Shown here: positions 51,156 through 59,928 of the stretch, in pieces
How the letters are laid out: each line of letters opens with the position of its first letter
Position numbering within the stretch: position 1 is the first letter of the stretch
NCBI RefSeq assembly: GCF_002934605.1
Contig: NZ_PTJC01000005.1
Location: 1,550,001 to 1,614,000, forward strand
Direction of reading: 5' to 3'
Length of the DNA: 64,000 bases
Source: Neolewinella xylanilytica
Lineage (GTDB): Bacteria; Bacteroidota; Bacteroidia; Chitinophagales; Saprospiraceae
Translations under genes and position numbers: made by a program
Notes under the pieces: generated by a model
Told to the model about the DNA's origin: nothing
Database searches by the model: none
What the model saw: only the letters and a program-made list of their open reading frames with translations

Positions 51156-51764
51156 ATGCTACTTGGGCTGGCCGCCGCGGCCGGGGCGACCTTGCTTCCG
51201 GGCATGTTGAATATGACCAGCGTGAATGTCAGCCTCCGGGCCGGCCGTCGGACCGCCTACATCTTTGCCCTGGGAATGGCTACCACGGTGCTGCTTCAGG
51301 CCGGGATCGCCGTGTTTTTCGCCGGCTTCCTGAACGACCACGCTTTGGTGGTGGATGCCCTGCGGCAGTGTGCCATCCTGGTCTTTCTTTTCCTGTCGGC
51401 TTTCTTCCTCTTCAAGGGTATCCGCGCCCGGGTCGCGGAGGCTTCCCAGCCCGATCGGCCCTACCGCGGAAGCCCCTTCCTGCGGGGCACGTTGCTGGCG
51501 GTGATGAACCTCCTCACGGTGCCTTATTTCTTTGCTACCAGTGGCTGGTTTCTGGCCAATGGATCGCTGCACGACACGGCCCTGGCCCGGATAGTCTTTG
51601 CCGGGAGCGCCGGCGTCGGTGCCCTGGTCATCTTCATGGGCTACGCGCGGGCGGCCCACTGGATGCACCGAAACGCCAGGTTCGTGACCCGGAACATCAA
51701 CTATTTGCTGAGCGGCCTCCTGCTCGTGTTGGCGGTAGCGCAGGGACTTCGTCTCTATTTCTGA
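51156..51764 (+). CDS. LysE/RhtB-family exporter
   Basis: A 202-aa, six-helix membrane protein (ATG 51156, MLLGLAAAAGATLLPGMLN). The LysE fold is recognised by the G-x-x-x-x-P-G-x first helix (AAGATLLPGMLNMTSVNVSL), RAGRRTAYIFALGMATTVLL and the C-terminal hydrophobic pair. Members export amino acids or small amphipathic metabolites. It is the first gene ahead of an acyl-CoA dehydrogenase and a deacetylase/methyltransferase fusion on the same strand, 70 bp upstream, and could export or handle their product. Confidence 0.82.
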   Translation: MLLGLAAAAGATLLPGMLNMTSVNVSLRAGRRTAYIFALGMATTVLLQAGIAVFFAGFLNDHALVVDALRQCAILVFLFLSAFFLFKGIRARVAEASQPDRPYRGSPFLRGTLLAVMNLLTVPYFFATSGWFLANGSLHDTALARIVFAGSAGVGALVIFMGYARAAHWMHRNARFVTRNINYLLSGLLLVLAVAQGLRLYF

Positions 51765-51834
51765 CCCACCGGGCCGCGATGGCTAATTTCGAGAACGGCA
51801 AACATTGGGCGGGTCGCGGGGATTTGATTGGCAT

Positions 51835-52950
51835 ATGTCAGCTAATGTCAACACCGGGGAATTTCCCTCCCCGAATGCGATCGGGCAAGGGGTCAAAAAC
51901 CAGTTTAAGGAGTGGGCGGCGGAGACCTTCGCCCACGGCGGATATCCCGCATCGGAGATGGGTGTACTGGCCAACGCCGGCCTGCTAAGCTGTATGCTGC
52001 CCGGCGAACCGCTGGATCTCACCGCCCCGGGGCGGGGGAAACTTCTCGAGCTGTTGCGAACCATCGGGGAAGGCAATCTTTCCGTAGGCCGCATCTACGA
52101 AGGGCACGTAAACGCTATACAGCTAATCGCGCTTTACGGCACCGAGGCACAGCGACAGCGCTACTTTACGGATGCCCGTCGGGGCCACGTATTCGGGGTC
52201 TGGAATACGGAAATGGCCGATGGCGTCCGCTTCCATCCGGCACCCACCGGCTTGCGGGTCTCCGGGAGCAAATCCTTTTGTAGCGGATCCATTCACGTGA
52301 CGCGCCCCATTATCACCGGGCAACTGGCGCCGGGCGGGAATACGGCCGGCGGTTGGCAGATGGCCGTCGTCCCACTGGACAAGCACCAGCCACCGGTGGA
52401 CCGCACCTTCTGGACCACTACCGGAATGAAGAACAGCGTCAGCCATAAGATAGACTTTACCGACATCCATCTCGCAGCGGACGACCTGCTGGGGCAGCCG
52501 AACGACTACAACCGCCAACCCCACCTGAGCGGAGGAGCCGTACGTTTCGCGGCCGTTCAACTCGGCGGGGCGGAGGCGATCCTGCACGCCACCCGTACCT
52601 ACCTTCGGCAGATGGAGCGGACCGCAGACCCCCACCAGCGGATGCGATTAGGACAGATGGTGATTGGGGTGGAAAGCGGCAAACTATGGCTCCGGAGAGC
52701 AGGAGAAATGCTGGACAGCCAACCGGACGCCGACGCCATCGTGAATATGGCCAATCAGGTCCGGACGGCCATTACCGGTTACTGTAAAGAATGCCTCGAG
52801 TTGTCCGACCAGAGCGTCGGGGCACGCGGCATGCTCCCCCCCCAGCCCCTTGCCCGACTGCACGCCGATCTACGGGTGTATTTACGTCAGCCAGCTCCCG
52901 ACGCTACCCTCGGCGCGGTCGGTCAATACTTTCTGGATGGAGCATCCTAA
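51835..52950 (+). CDS. Acyl-CoA dehydrogenase-like flavoprotein
   Basis: A 371-aa member of the acyl-CoA dehydrogenase fold. ATG 51835 (MSANVNTGEFPSPNAIGQG) is chosen over the frame open from 51805. It has the helical N-domain (LLRTIGEGNLSVGRIYEGHV), the beta-domain with GVWNTEM in place of the usual A-x-TE motif, and the C-domain (VRFAAVQLGGAEAILHATRT, VGARGMLPP). No canonical catalytic Glu at the family position was placed, so the activity may be unusual. It overlaps the fusion gene that follows by 14 bp. In distant bacteria similar proteins lie beside PIG-L deacetylases and NodS-like methyltransferases (recalled, not checked). Confidence 0.85.
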   Translation: MSANVNTGEFPSPNAIGQGVKNQFKEWAAETFAHGGYPASEMGVLANAGLLSCMLPGEPLDLTAPGRGKLLELLRTIGEGNLSVGRIYEGHVNAIQLIALYGTEAQRQRYFTDARRGHVFGVWNTEMADGVRFHPAPTGLRVSGSKSFCSGSIHVTRPIITGQLAPGGNTAGGWQMAVVPLDKHQPPVDRTFWTTTGMKNSVSHKIDFTDIHLAADDLLGQPNDYNRQPHLSGGAVRFAAVQLGGAEAILHATRTYLRQMERTADPHQRMRLGQMVIGVESGKLWLRRAGEMLDSQPDADAIVNMANQVRTAITGYCKECLELSDQSVGARGMLPPQPLARLHADLRVYLRQPAPDATLGAVGQYFLDGAS

Positions 52951-54310
52951 CCTGAACCCGGAGCGGCTGGAGGAAGCTAAGCGCCGCCTCTATTCGGAGG
53001 TTCCCCCCCACCCGGCGAGCGATTTACTTGCCTGGCAGTCCACGGTAATTTTTTCTCCTCATCCCGACGATGAGTCGCTGGGGTGCGGGGGCCTCATCAG
53101 CCAACTGGGCGATTACGGCAAGGACGTGCGGGTCGTGTTCGTGACGGACGGGAGCATGTCCCACCCGAACTCCACCAAGTTTCCGCCGGAGGCCAGGGCG
53201 GCACTGCGGCGGGAAGAGGCCCGGAAAGCCTGTTCGTTACTCGGTGTAGGCCCGGACCGGGTGTTTTTCCTCGCCTTACCCGACGGTCAGGTTCCCTCCG
53301 AGTGGGAGCCCACCTTTTCCGGGGTGGTTTCCGACTTGGTAGCCTTGATCGCGCCGTGGGGGGTGGATACGTTCGTGGTGCCGTGGCGACGCGATCCCCA
53401 CGAAGACCACCGCGCCACGTGGGAAATCTGCCGCAGCGCCGCCAACCGCTTGGAGCAACCACTCCGGTGGGTAGAGTATCCCGTTTGGATGTGGGAGGCC
53501 CGCAATCTCGTCGACTTGCCGCGGGAAGAAGAAGTAATCGGCTGGGGGCTGGAAATCGAAAACAAGCTAGCGGTGAAGGAGGCGGCCATCCGGGCCCACG
53601 CCTCCCAGTGGCTGGGGGTGATCGACGACGACCCCGCCGGCTTCCAACTGCCGGAGGAAATGATCGCCAAGTTTCTACGCCCCCGGGAGGTCTACTTCGT
53701 GCCACCGGACAAACGCTACCGCAGCCTGGATAGCACCTACTTCGATGAGGTGTATCGGGACGGAACCGACCCCTGGAACTTCGAAACCAGCGCCTACGAG
53801 CGGGATAAATACGCGGCTACCCTGGCTGCCCTGCCGGATGCCCGCTACCGGCGTGCGTTGGAGATCGGCAGTTCCATCGGGGTGCTCAGTGAAGGGCTGG
53901 CGGCGCGGTGTGATGCGCTGGTCGGCGTCGACCCGGTAGCGAAAGCCCTCGACGTGGCACGTGCCCGATTGCAAGATCATCCGGCGGTATCCTTTTTACG
54001 GATGAGCGTGCCCGACGATTTCCCGGATGGGGCGTTCGATCTGGTGGTCGTTTCGGAAGTAGGTTATTACTGGAGCCGGGCCGACCTGGAAAAGGCCATC
54101 GACCTCATCGGGAAAGCACTGGAGCCGGGGGGCGTATTGCTGCTGGTCCACTATACCCCCTACGTTCCGGATTATCCCCTCACGGGTGACGAAGTGCACG
54201 AGGCCTTCAACCAACGGCTGACCGGCTTTTACCGCGTACGCGCGGATCGCGCCGATCGGTATCGGCTGGACGTATGGCGGAAAGAACGGGCTGATGGCCA
54301 CTCCGCGTAA
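52937..54310 (+). CDS. Fused PIG-L (LmbE) N-acetylglucosaminyl deacetylase and NodS-like SAM methyltransferase
   Basis: A 457-aa two-domain enzyme. The ATG at 52937 overlaps the previous gene by 14 bp. Residues 1-250 are a zinc-dependent PIG-L deacetylase: HPDDE at 42-46, VFVTDGSMSHP, and DPHEDH at 153-158, giving the His/Asp metal ligands. Residues 265-457 are a class I methyltransferase: DPWNFETSAYERDKYAATLA (279-298) is a NodS hallmark, SAM motif I is ALEIGSSIGVLSEG, and VVSEVGYYWS is motif IV. The deacetylase would remove N-acetyl from a GlcNAc unit and the methyltransferase could methylate the resulting amine, as NodB and NodS do successively in Nod factor synthesis. The fusion itself makes that channeling plausible. 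Substrate unknown. Confidence 0.92.
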   Translation: MEHPNLNPERLEEAKRRLYSEVPPHPASDLLAWQSTVIFSPHPDDESLGCGGLISQLGDYGKDVRVVFVTDGSMSHPNSTKFPPEARAALRREEARKACSLLGVGPDRVFFLALPDGQVPSEWEPTFSGVVSDLVALIAPWGVDTFVVPWRRDPHEDHRATWEICRSAANRLEQPLRWVEYPVWMWEARNLVDLPREEEVIGWGLEIENKLAVKEAAIRAHASQWLGVIDDDPAGFQLPEEMIAKFLRPREVYFVPPDKRYRSLDSTYFDEVYRDGTDPWNFETSAYERDKYAATLAALPDARYRRALEIGSSIGVLSEGLAARCDALVGVDPVAKALDVARARLQDHPAVSFLRMSVPDDFPDGAFDLVVVSEVGYYWSRADLEKAIDLIGKALEPGGVLLLVHYTPYVPDYPLTGDEVHEAFNQRLTGFYRVRADRADRYRLDVWRKERADGHSA

Positions 54311-55415
54311 AGGTGCGCAGTTCCTGAATAGCCACCTCAAAGGTCCGGTCGGAGAAGGAGTGGGTACGCTCGATCCGCTGCCGTATATCCAGGTAGAGTG
54401 CCCCGAAGGTCGTTGCCTGGACGATCGTCCGCTGGAGTTCGCCGGGAGAAAGCTCGAGAAATGCGGCGAGCGTGAATATGGCGGGAAGGCTACCGATCCG
54501 GCGCTCGTAAAACGCACGTCGTAGAGCTACCTTCCACTTATAGAGATCGATGCAGTGCTGCAGGCCGAAGACTACGGGACGCCGGTTTTCCTTTACCATT
54601 TTAGCCCATTCCTCCAGACTTTGGCTGAAGGTGACGCCCTCGATCCGGTTGCTGACCCGGTCGGAGGTATATACCCGCACGGCGGGATCGTGCACCGGTT
54701 CCACGTCAATCCGTTCGAGGGCCCACGCGAAGGCGGCGTCTTCGATGGACCGGAGGGGTGGCATACCGCCGCTAGCAACATACGCTTCCCGGGAAACCGC
54801 GAGGCTGGGGCCGTAATGCTGGAAATGCCGCGGCCAGGGGTCCTGAATACTCGGGTCGATCATGCACTCCAGCAGGGCACGGAGGCTGCGGTAGGTTACG
54901 TCCTGCAGGTGAATCTTGCGATAGTCGCGGCGACCGTTCGGCGGCACCAGTATGCGCCCCCCTACGGCCCGTGCGCCCCGTCCGAAGGCCCGTAGCGTAG
55001 CCGCGATCCAGTGAGGATCGACGACCGTATCGGCATCCGTCATGGCGATGATGCCACCCTCCGGCAGGCGCCGGGCGGCTTCGTCCATCATTAGTTTCCG
55101 GGCCACGCCCACACAGGCCTGGGCGTCCGGAAGGTCGACTTCGATGACGTGTATTGGCACCGCGGGGTATTCGTCCGCTACCCGTCGCGCCACGGCGGCG
55201 GTGGCATCGGTGCAATTATTAGCGAGCACCATTACCTCATAAAGCGATGGATCTAGCCGGCTGCCGTCGAAATCCAGCTGGTTTGCCAATGCTTCCAACG
55301 TAGGCCGTAAGAAGGCCGCTTCGTTTTTGGCAGGAATGGTTACGCAGAATTTGCAGCTCGGCAGTACCGGGGGCAGGCAAACGGGGATCACCGGCGAAAA
55401 ATCATGATGTGACAA
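54207..55415 (-). CDS. GT2 glycosyltransferase of the deacetylase/methyltransferase cluster
   Basis: A 402-aa enzyme without clear membrane helices. FCVTIPAKNEAAFLRPTLEA is the nucleotide-sugar N-terminus, VMVLANNCTDATAAVARRVA follows, and the metal-binding DxD-like motif is MTDADTVVDPHW. GGRILVPPNGRRDYRK and SGGMPPLRSIEDAAFAWALE (with the catalytic ED pair) support an inverting GT2. It is convergent with the fusion gene, and their 3' ends overlap by 104 bp, unusually long. ATG 55415 (MSHHDFSPVIPVCLPP); an additional short start after the VCLPPVLPSC stretch cannot be excluded. Confidence 0.88.
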   Translation of the reverse strand: MSHHDFSPVIPVCLPPVLPSCKFCVTIPAKNEAAFLRPTLEALANQLDFDGSRLDPSLYEVMVLANNCTDATAAVARRVADEYPAVPIHVIEVDLPDAQACVGVARKLMMDEAARRLPEGGIIAMTDADTVVDPHWIAATLRAFGRGARAVGGRILVPPNGRRDYRKIHLQDVTYRSLRALLECMIDPSIQDPWPRHFQHYGPSLAVSREAYVASGGMPPLRSIEDAAFAWALERIDVEPVHDPAVRVYTSDRVSNRIEGVTFSQSLEEWAKMVKENRRPVVFGLQHCIDLYKWKVALRRAFYERRIGSLPAIFTLAAFLELSPGELQRTIVQATTFGALYLDIRQRIERTHSFSDRTFEVAIQELRTFTRSGHQPVLSAIRPADTDRRDPRVRGKSRSAVG

Positions 55416-55524
55416 TACCTGGATTTACCCTATAAATCCGCTTTGACCCGCTCGTGTTCCGGTTGCCGTTTAATATGTCCGTGGTGGGGGACAGTGAAAG
55501 CCCCGTCTGCGGCTGCTTGGGTGG

Positions 55525-56520
55525 CTAATCCTGGTTGCCGACGACCTGTACCTCCGGCTCCAGGTCGACGCCGAACTTTTCCGCTACCGTCTCCTGCACG
55601 TGACGGCTGAAGGCCAGAATATCGCCTCCGCTGGCGCCGCCGCGGTTGACCATCACCAGAGCCTGGCGTTCATAGGTGCCTACGCGTTCGTTTCCGGCAC
55701 CCCGCAAACCGGCCCGATCGATCAGCCAGCCGGCGGGGAGTTTCACGTAGGCGTCGTCGATGGGGTAGGCAGGCAGGTCGGCATACGTCTCGCGGAGATT
55801 TCCGTAGTGGCTTCGTTCGACGACCGGGTTTTTAAAGAAGCTGCCGCTGTTGCCCAGGAAGAACCAGTCCGGGAGTTTACTGCGTCGAATATGCGTGACC
55901 GCGTTGGCGACGTCGCGGGGAGTAGGATCGGTGATGCCGGCGCGTTCCAGTTCTTCGGCAATAGCCCCGTATTCCAGTTTGAGGGGGCGTCGTTCGCTGA
56001 GGTTGAAGTCGACGGCCGTTATGAGAAAGCGACCGGGCTCCCGCTTGAAGCGGCTGTCCCGGTAGCCGAAGGCGCAGTCTTCGGGGGTAAGTTCGACCAT
56101 TCCCTTACCGTATTCCCAGGCGTGGACGGCGGTGATGAACTCCGCTACCTCCGCCCCGTAGGCGCCGATGTTCTGGACCGGGGCGGCGCCGACCGTGCCG
56201 GGGATGAGGATGAGGTTCTCCATGCCCGGGCAGCCCCGCTCCAGCGTATAGCGTACGAACTGGTTCCAGTCGGTGCCGGCGCGGACGCGGAAGCGGCCAT
56301 TTCCGTCCGTGGACTCGATGCCGCTAAGCAGCACGTGAACGGTCAGCCCGGGGATTCGCTCCAGCAGCACCAGGTTGCTGCCGCCGCCGAGGACGAGGGC
56401 GGGCTGTTCGGTAAATGCCTCCCCGGATAACTGGCCGACATCGGTCAGGGCCAGGTACCGTTCGGCGATGGCGGGTAGCCCGAAGGTATTGTAGCGTTGT
56501 AGGTTAACTCCTTCTCTCAT
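55525..56520 (-). CDS. murB: UDP-N-acetylenolpyruvoylglucosamine reductase
   Basis: A 331-aa FAD enzyme that makes UDP-MurNAc. Motifs are NTFGLPAIAERYLALTD, LGGGSNLVLLERIPGL (FAD-binding), LILIPGTVGAAPVQNIGAYG, SGSFFKNPVV (catalytic Ser) and the C-terminal Glu in DLEPEVQVVG. It is type I length. It follows the ABC exporter with a 4-bp overlap, so the two are co-transcribed; both serve the envelope. Confidence 0.97.
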   Translation of the reverse strand: MREGVNLQRYNTFGLPAIAERYLALTDVGQLSGEAFTEQPALVLGGGSNLVLLERIPGLTVHVLLSGIESTDGNGRFRVRAGTDWNQFVRYTLERGCPGMENLILIPGTVGAAPVQNIGAYGAEVAEFITAVHAWEYGKGMVELTPEDCAFGYRDSRFKREPGRFLITAVDFNLSERRPLKLEYGAIAEELERAGITDPTPRDVANAVTHIRRSKLPDWFFLGNSGSFFKNPVVERSHYGNLRETYADLPAYPIDDAYVKLPAGWLIDRAGLRGAGNERVGTYERQALVMVNRGGASGGDILAFSRHVQETVAEKFGVDLEPEVQVVGNQD

Positions 56521-58319
56521 TCGGCCAGATCGAATTGCAGCCGGGCCAGGGCGGAGTAGGCACCGTGGGGAATGGCGCTGAGCTCGCCGTGGGTGCCGGA
56601 TTCCACGATGGACCCGTTTTCGATCACATAGATACGATCCACGTCGCGGATCGTCGCCAGCCGGTGGGCAATGATGATGCTCGTACGCCCCCGCATCAGG
56701 TTGTCGAGGGCTTGCTGGACTACCCGTTCGCTCTCGGCGTCCAGGCTACTGGTAGCTTCGTCGAGCAGGAGGATTTTGGGATCCTTGAGGATGGCGCGGG
56801 CGATGGCTACCCGTTGCCGCTGGCCGCCGCTGAGCTGGATGCCGCGGTCGCCGACAATGGTATCCATTCCTTCGGGGAAGCCGTCGATAAAGTCGAGGGC
56901 ATTCGCCTGACGGGCCGCTTCGCGGATCTCCGCCTCGGTGGCGTCGAGCTTGCCGTAGGTAATGTTCTCCCGAATGGTACCGCCGAAGAGCAGGACTTCC
57001 TGGGGAACCAGGGCGAGGCTGTCCCGGTAGGCTTCGAGTCCGAAATCCCCGATGTCGTTTCCGTCGACCGTGATGCGGCCCCCCTGTACGGCGTAAAAGC
57101 GCAGCAGCAACTTGACGATGGTGGATTTGCCGCTTCCGCTGGCGCCTACCAGGGCGATCTTTTCTCCGGGCGCCGCGTAGAGATCGATATCGCGCAGCAC
57201 GGTCACGTCCGGACGGGTGGGGTAGGCAAAGGCGACGTTTTCGTAACGGATGGCGCCTTCGAACGCATGTTGCACCTGCGCTCCGGCGCCCGCTTCCGCG
57301 TGCTCGTAGTCCTCGCTGTCCAGAATGTCGATCACGCGATCGGAGGCCCCCAGTGCCGCTACGATCTCCGTGTAGAAAGTGCCGAGGCTGGCGATCGTGG
57401 CGCCGATCATGGCGGTGAAGACTACGAAGGAGAACAGGTCGCCGACGGGAAGATCGCCCGCCTGCACCAGCAGGATCGCCCGGTAAATGATGTAAAAAAG
57501 GGCACCGAACATGACGGTGACGATGAAGGCCGAAAACAGCCCCCGGACGTTGGCGGTGCGGATAGAGATAGCGACCGTTTCGTCGATACTGCGGCCGTAC
57601 CGCTGCAGCTCGAACTCCTCGTTGGTGTAGGCCTTAACGGTGGAGATGCTCTGCAGGGTTTCCTCGACGATGACGTTCGACTGCGCCAGCTTCTCCTGTC
57701 GCTCCTTGGTCATCCGGCGGAGGTACTTCCCAAAGAACATGGCCGCCACGACCACGGCGGGAAATACGAGCAGACTTACGAGTGCGAGCTGGTACATCGT
57801 TACCAGGATGTAGGCGATGGCACCGACCAGGATAATGATCTGCCGGGCAAACTCGGTGAGGGTAAGGGCGAAGACACCCTGGATCTGGGTGATGTCGTTC
57901 GTGATGCGACTCGTGATCTCGCCCACGCGACTCCGTTCGAAAAAGGGGATATTCAGCCGCAGAATTTTCTCGAATAGATCCTTGCGCAACGAAGCCATCG
58001 ACCGCTCGCTGACGATAGCCTGGATCCGGACCCGTAGAAAGCTGAGGGGGGCCTGTGCGACGATGAGGACGGCCAATACCGTAAAGATCTCGTCGATGGT
58101 GAGTCCGTACTTCCCTTCACCCTGGTAGACGTTGAGGGCCTCACCCGGCAACTGGAGGATGGTCAGGAACACGAGGCTACTGAGGCCGAGAATAATAAAA
58201 CTGAGGAGGAACAGCCAGCGGTACTGCCAGACATAGTCGAAGATGCGCAGGGAGCGGCGCAGCCTAGCCTTGGAGAGGCGGGGTTTCGGAGCTTCGGTCG
58301 GGGGAGTGGTAGCGGCCAT
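56517..58319 (-). CDS. ABC transporter, fused permease/ATPase (MsbA-like exporter)
   Basis: A 600-aa half-transporter that would act as a homodimer. Six helices (about 25-310) precede the ATPase: Walker A ALVGASGSGKSTIVKLLLR, Q-loop in ALVPQEVLLFGGTIRENITY, signature LSGGQRQRVAIARAI, Walker B ILLLDEATSSLD and the switch His in IIAHRLATI. It resembles MsbA and multidrug exporters; in Bacteroidota it may flip lipid A or another amphiphile, and lpxB lies 1.6 kb away. Substrate unproven. Its stop overlaps murB by 4 bp. Confidence 0.94.
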   Translation of the reverse strand: MAATTPPTEAPKPRLSKARLRRSLRIFDYVWQYRWLFLLSFIILGLSSLVFLTILQLPGEALNVYQGEGKYGLTIDEIFTVLAVLIVAQAPLSFLRVRIQAIVSERSMASLRKDLFEKILRLNIPFFERSRVGEITSRITNDITQIQGVFALTLTEFARQIIILVGAIAYILVTMYQLALVSLLVFPAVVVAAMFFGKYLRRMTKERQEKLAQSNVIVEETLQSISTVKAYTNEEFELQRYGRSIDETVAISIRTANVRGLFSAFIVTVMFGALFYIIYRAILLVQAGDLPVGDLFSFVVFTAMIGATIASLGTFYTEIVAALGASDRVIDILDSEDYEHAEAGAGAQVQHAFEGAIRYENVAFAYPTRPDVTVLRDIDLYAAPGEKIALVGASGSGKSTIVKLLLRFYAVQGGRITVDGNDIGDFGLEAYRDSLALVPQEVLLFGGTIRENITYGKLDATEAEIREAARQANALDFIDGFPEGMDTIVGDRGIQLSGGQRQRVAIARAILKDPKILLLDEATSSLDAESERVVQQALDNLMRGRTSIIIAHRLATIRDVDRIYVIENGSIVESGTHGELSAIPHGAYSALARLQFDLAE

Positions 58320-58547
58320 TTGAACAAAGGAAACGCTTTCGGGGCCAAAAGGTGTCGCCCGGAGCGTTTTTTGAACTTACTGTGAGATAAGTCGGTATTA
58401 TGGATTGCCCGTTGCCGTTCCGACCATGCTAAACTAATGTCGCTACCTCCGATAGTGAACGCACAATTTTAGCGGGGCTCAGTCAGTTAGAGGCATACAT
58501 TCAGTTCAAAGCTTACCCCCCAGCATACCTTACGCGAACCACCTGCG

Positions 58548-59414
58548 ATGAAAAGATTCACTATTCCCTGCTTGCTAGTGGCCCTCGGCCTAACATTTTC
58601 CGGTAGCCTGACCGCACAGGACAGCTACTTCGAACTTGGTATTCAAGGCGGCGACATGCCCTACAACGGCGATCTCAGTGCGGGTGGCGTCGGATTTCTT
58701 TCCAACTGGAACACCTTCGGCGGCTTTTACCTCCGCTACCGGCCGATTAATCGGGTCGGCTTGCGGTTTAACGGCATTTTCGGGCGCATCGATGCGTCCC
58801 GCGATTACACTGTCAGCGTCCCCGGTGGCGGTCGAACTTCCTACACCCGCACCTTCCGTTCCCCGATCACGGAGTTCAGCCTGGCCGCCGAGGTCGACCT
58901 CTTTTACCTCGGTGATCCCGACGATCGCTTCGTAGCCCCCTACATCATGGCCGGTATCGGTCGTACTTCGTTCAACCCGCAGGCGGAGAACGCCGACGGC
59001 CTGCTGGTCGATCTTCAGCCCCTGCGTACGGAAGGTCAGGGCATCGAGGGTGGTCAGTACGATCCCTTCCCTTACGACCTGGACATCATCACCTTCCACC
59101 TCGGTGGCGGTATTCGCGCTAAGCTCAGCGACCGTTTCGTACTGGGCGGCGAAGTGAGCGGCCGCGTTACGGGTACCGATTACCTGGACGACGTAAGCGC
59201 CACCCGCCTCAACTACAACGACGTGCTGGAGAACGGGGGCAGCCAGTCCGCCTACTTCTCCAATCCCGCCATTACCCCCGGTGATGACGTCCCGGATGAT
59301 TTTACCTATACCCGCGGTGGTGCTTCCAACGACTTCTACTTCCTCATCAACCTGACCCTGGGTATCCGGCTCGGCGGTTTTGGAGGCAGTGGAAGTGGCT
59401 GCTACAGTTTCTAG
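58548..59414 (+). CDS. DUF6089-like outer-membrane beta-barrel protein
   Basis: A 288-aa protein with a signal peptide (IPCLLVALGLTFSGSLTAQ). After it, ELGIQGGDMPYNGDLSAGG, GGFYLRYRPINRVGLRFN and EVDLFYLGDPDDRFVAPYIM are typical of the DUF6089/PorP-like barrels of gliding and type IX-secreting Bacteroidota. The C-terminus GFGGSGSGCYSF ends in an aromatic residue as expected for a barrel. It precedes the YqaE gene; a CGGCAA/TTGCCG hairpin (59418-59435) separates them. Confidence 0.85.
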   Translation: MKRFTIPCLLVALGLTFSGSLTAQDSYFELGIQGGDMPYNGDLSAGGVGFLSNWNTFGGFYLRYRPINRVGLRFNGIFGRIDASRDYTVSVPGGGRTSYTRTFRSPITEFSLAAEVDLFYLGDPDDRFVAPYIMAGIGRTSFNPQAENADGLLVDLQPLRTEGQGIEGGQYDPFPYDLDIITFHLGGGIRAKLSDRFVLGGEVSGRVTGTDYLDDVSATRLNYNDVLENGGSQSAYFSNPAITPGDDVPDDFTYTRGGASNDFYFLINLTLGIRLGGFGGSGSGCYSF

Positions 59415-59492
59415 CGGACGGCAATAAACCTTGCCGCGTAAGTCCGGTTGTGGACAAATGGCAATTTTGCCGATCGTTCACAAACACACCGT

Positions 59493-59927
59493 ATGAACTT
59501 ACGTTACTTTACCCTCCTCCTTTTGTTGGTGACCATCTCGTTTGGTACGTCTAACGCAGCTATTGTATCTCCGGCCACCGTCACGCCGGCGGAAACCGCC
59601 GCCACCGAGGTCACCGAAGCCGAAGCCCTCGCCGCCGCCCGGGAATACAAGGAATCGCTCGAAGCCATGTCGGCAAAGGAGCGTCGGCAGCTGAAGCGGG
59701 AACAACGCCGGGAGGTGAAGTCGGCCCTCAATGATTACCAGGGTGCCGATACCAACACCATTCTGTTGGTTATTTTGGCCATTCTCCTTCCCCCCGTTGC
59801 CGTATTGGTACACCAGGGAGAGCTGAACTCCAAGTTCTGGATCGCCCTTTTGCTGACGTTGTTGTTCTACCTGCCGGGATTGATCTATGCCCTGCTGGTG
59901 ATCTTCGGCAACAATTACAAGAAATAA
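59493..59927 (+). CDS. YqaE/Pmp3-family membrane protein with exported N-terminus
   Basis: A 144-aa protein. ATG 59493 (MNLRYFTLLLLLVTISFG) begins a signal peptide ending near SNAAI. A charged linker (AAAREYKESLEAMSAKERRQ, then LKREQRREVKS) leads to the two-helix Pmp3 core (LLVILAILLPPVAVLVHQGE, then FWIALLLTLLFYLPGLIYAL). Free-standing Pmp3 proteins of about 50 aa affect membrane potential in yeast and plants; the version with a signal peptide and charged linker is common in Bacteroidota but uncharacterised. Confidence 0.88.
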   Translation: MNLRYFTLLLLLVTISFGTSNAAIVSPATVTPAETAATEVTEAEALAAAREYKESLEAMSAKERRQLKREQRREVKSALNDYQGADTNTILLVILAILLPPVAVLVHQGELNSKFWIALLLTLLFYLPGLIYALLVIFGNNYKK

Positions 59928-59928
59928 A

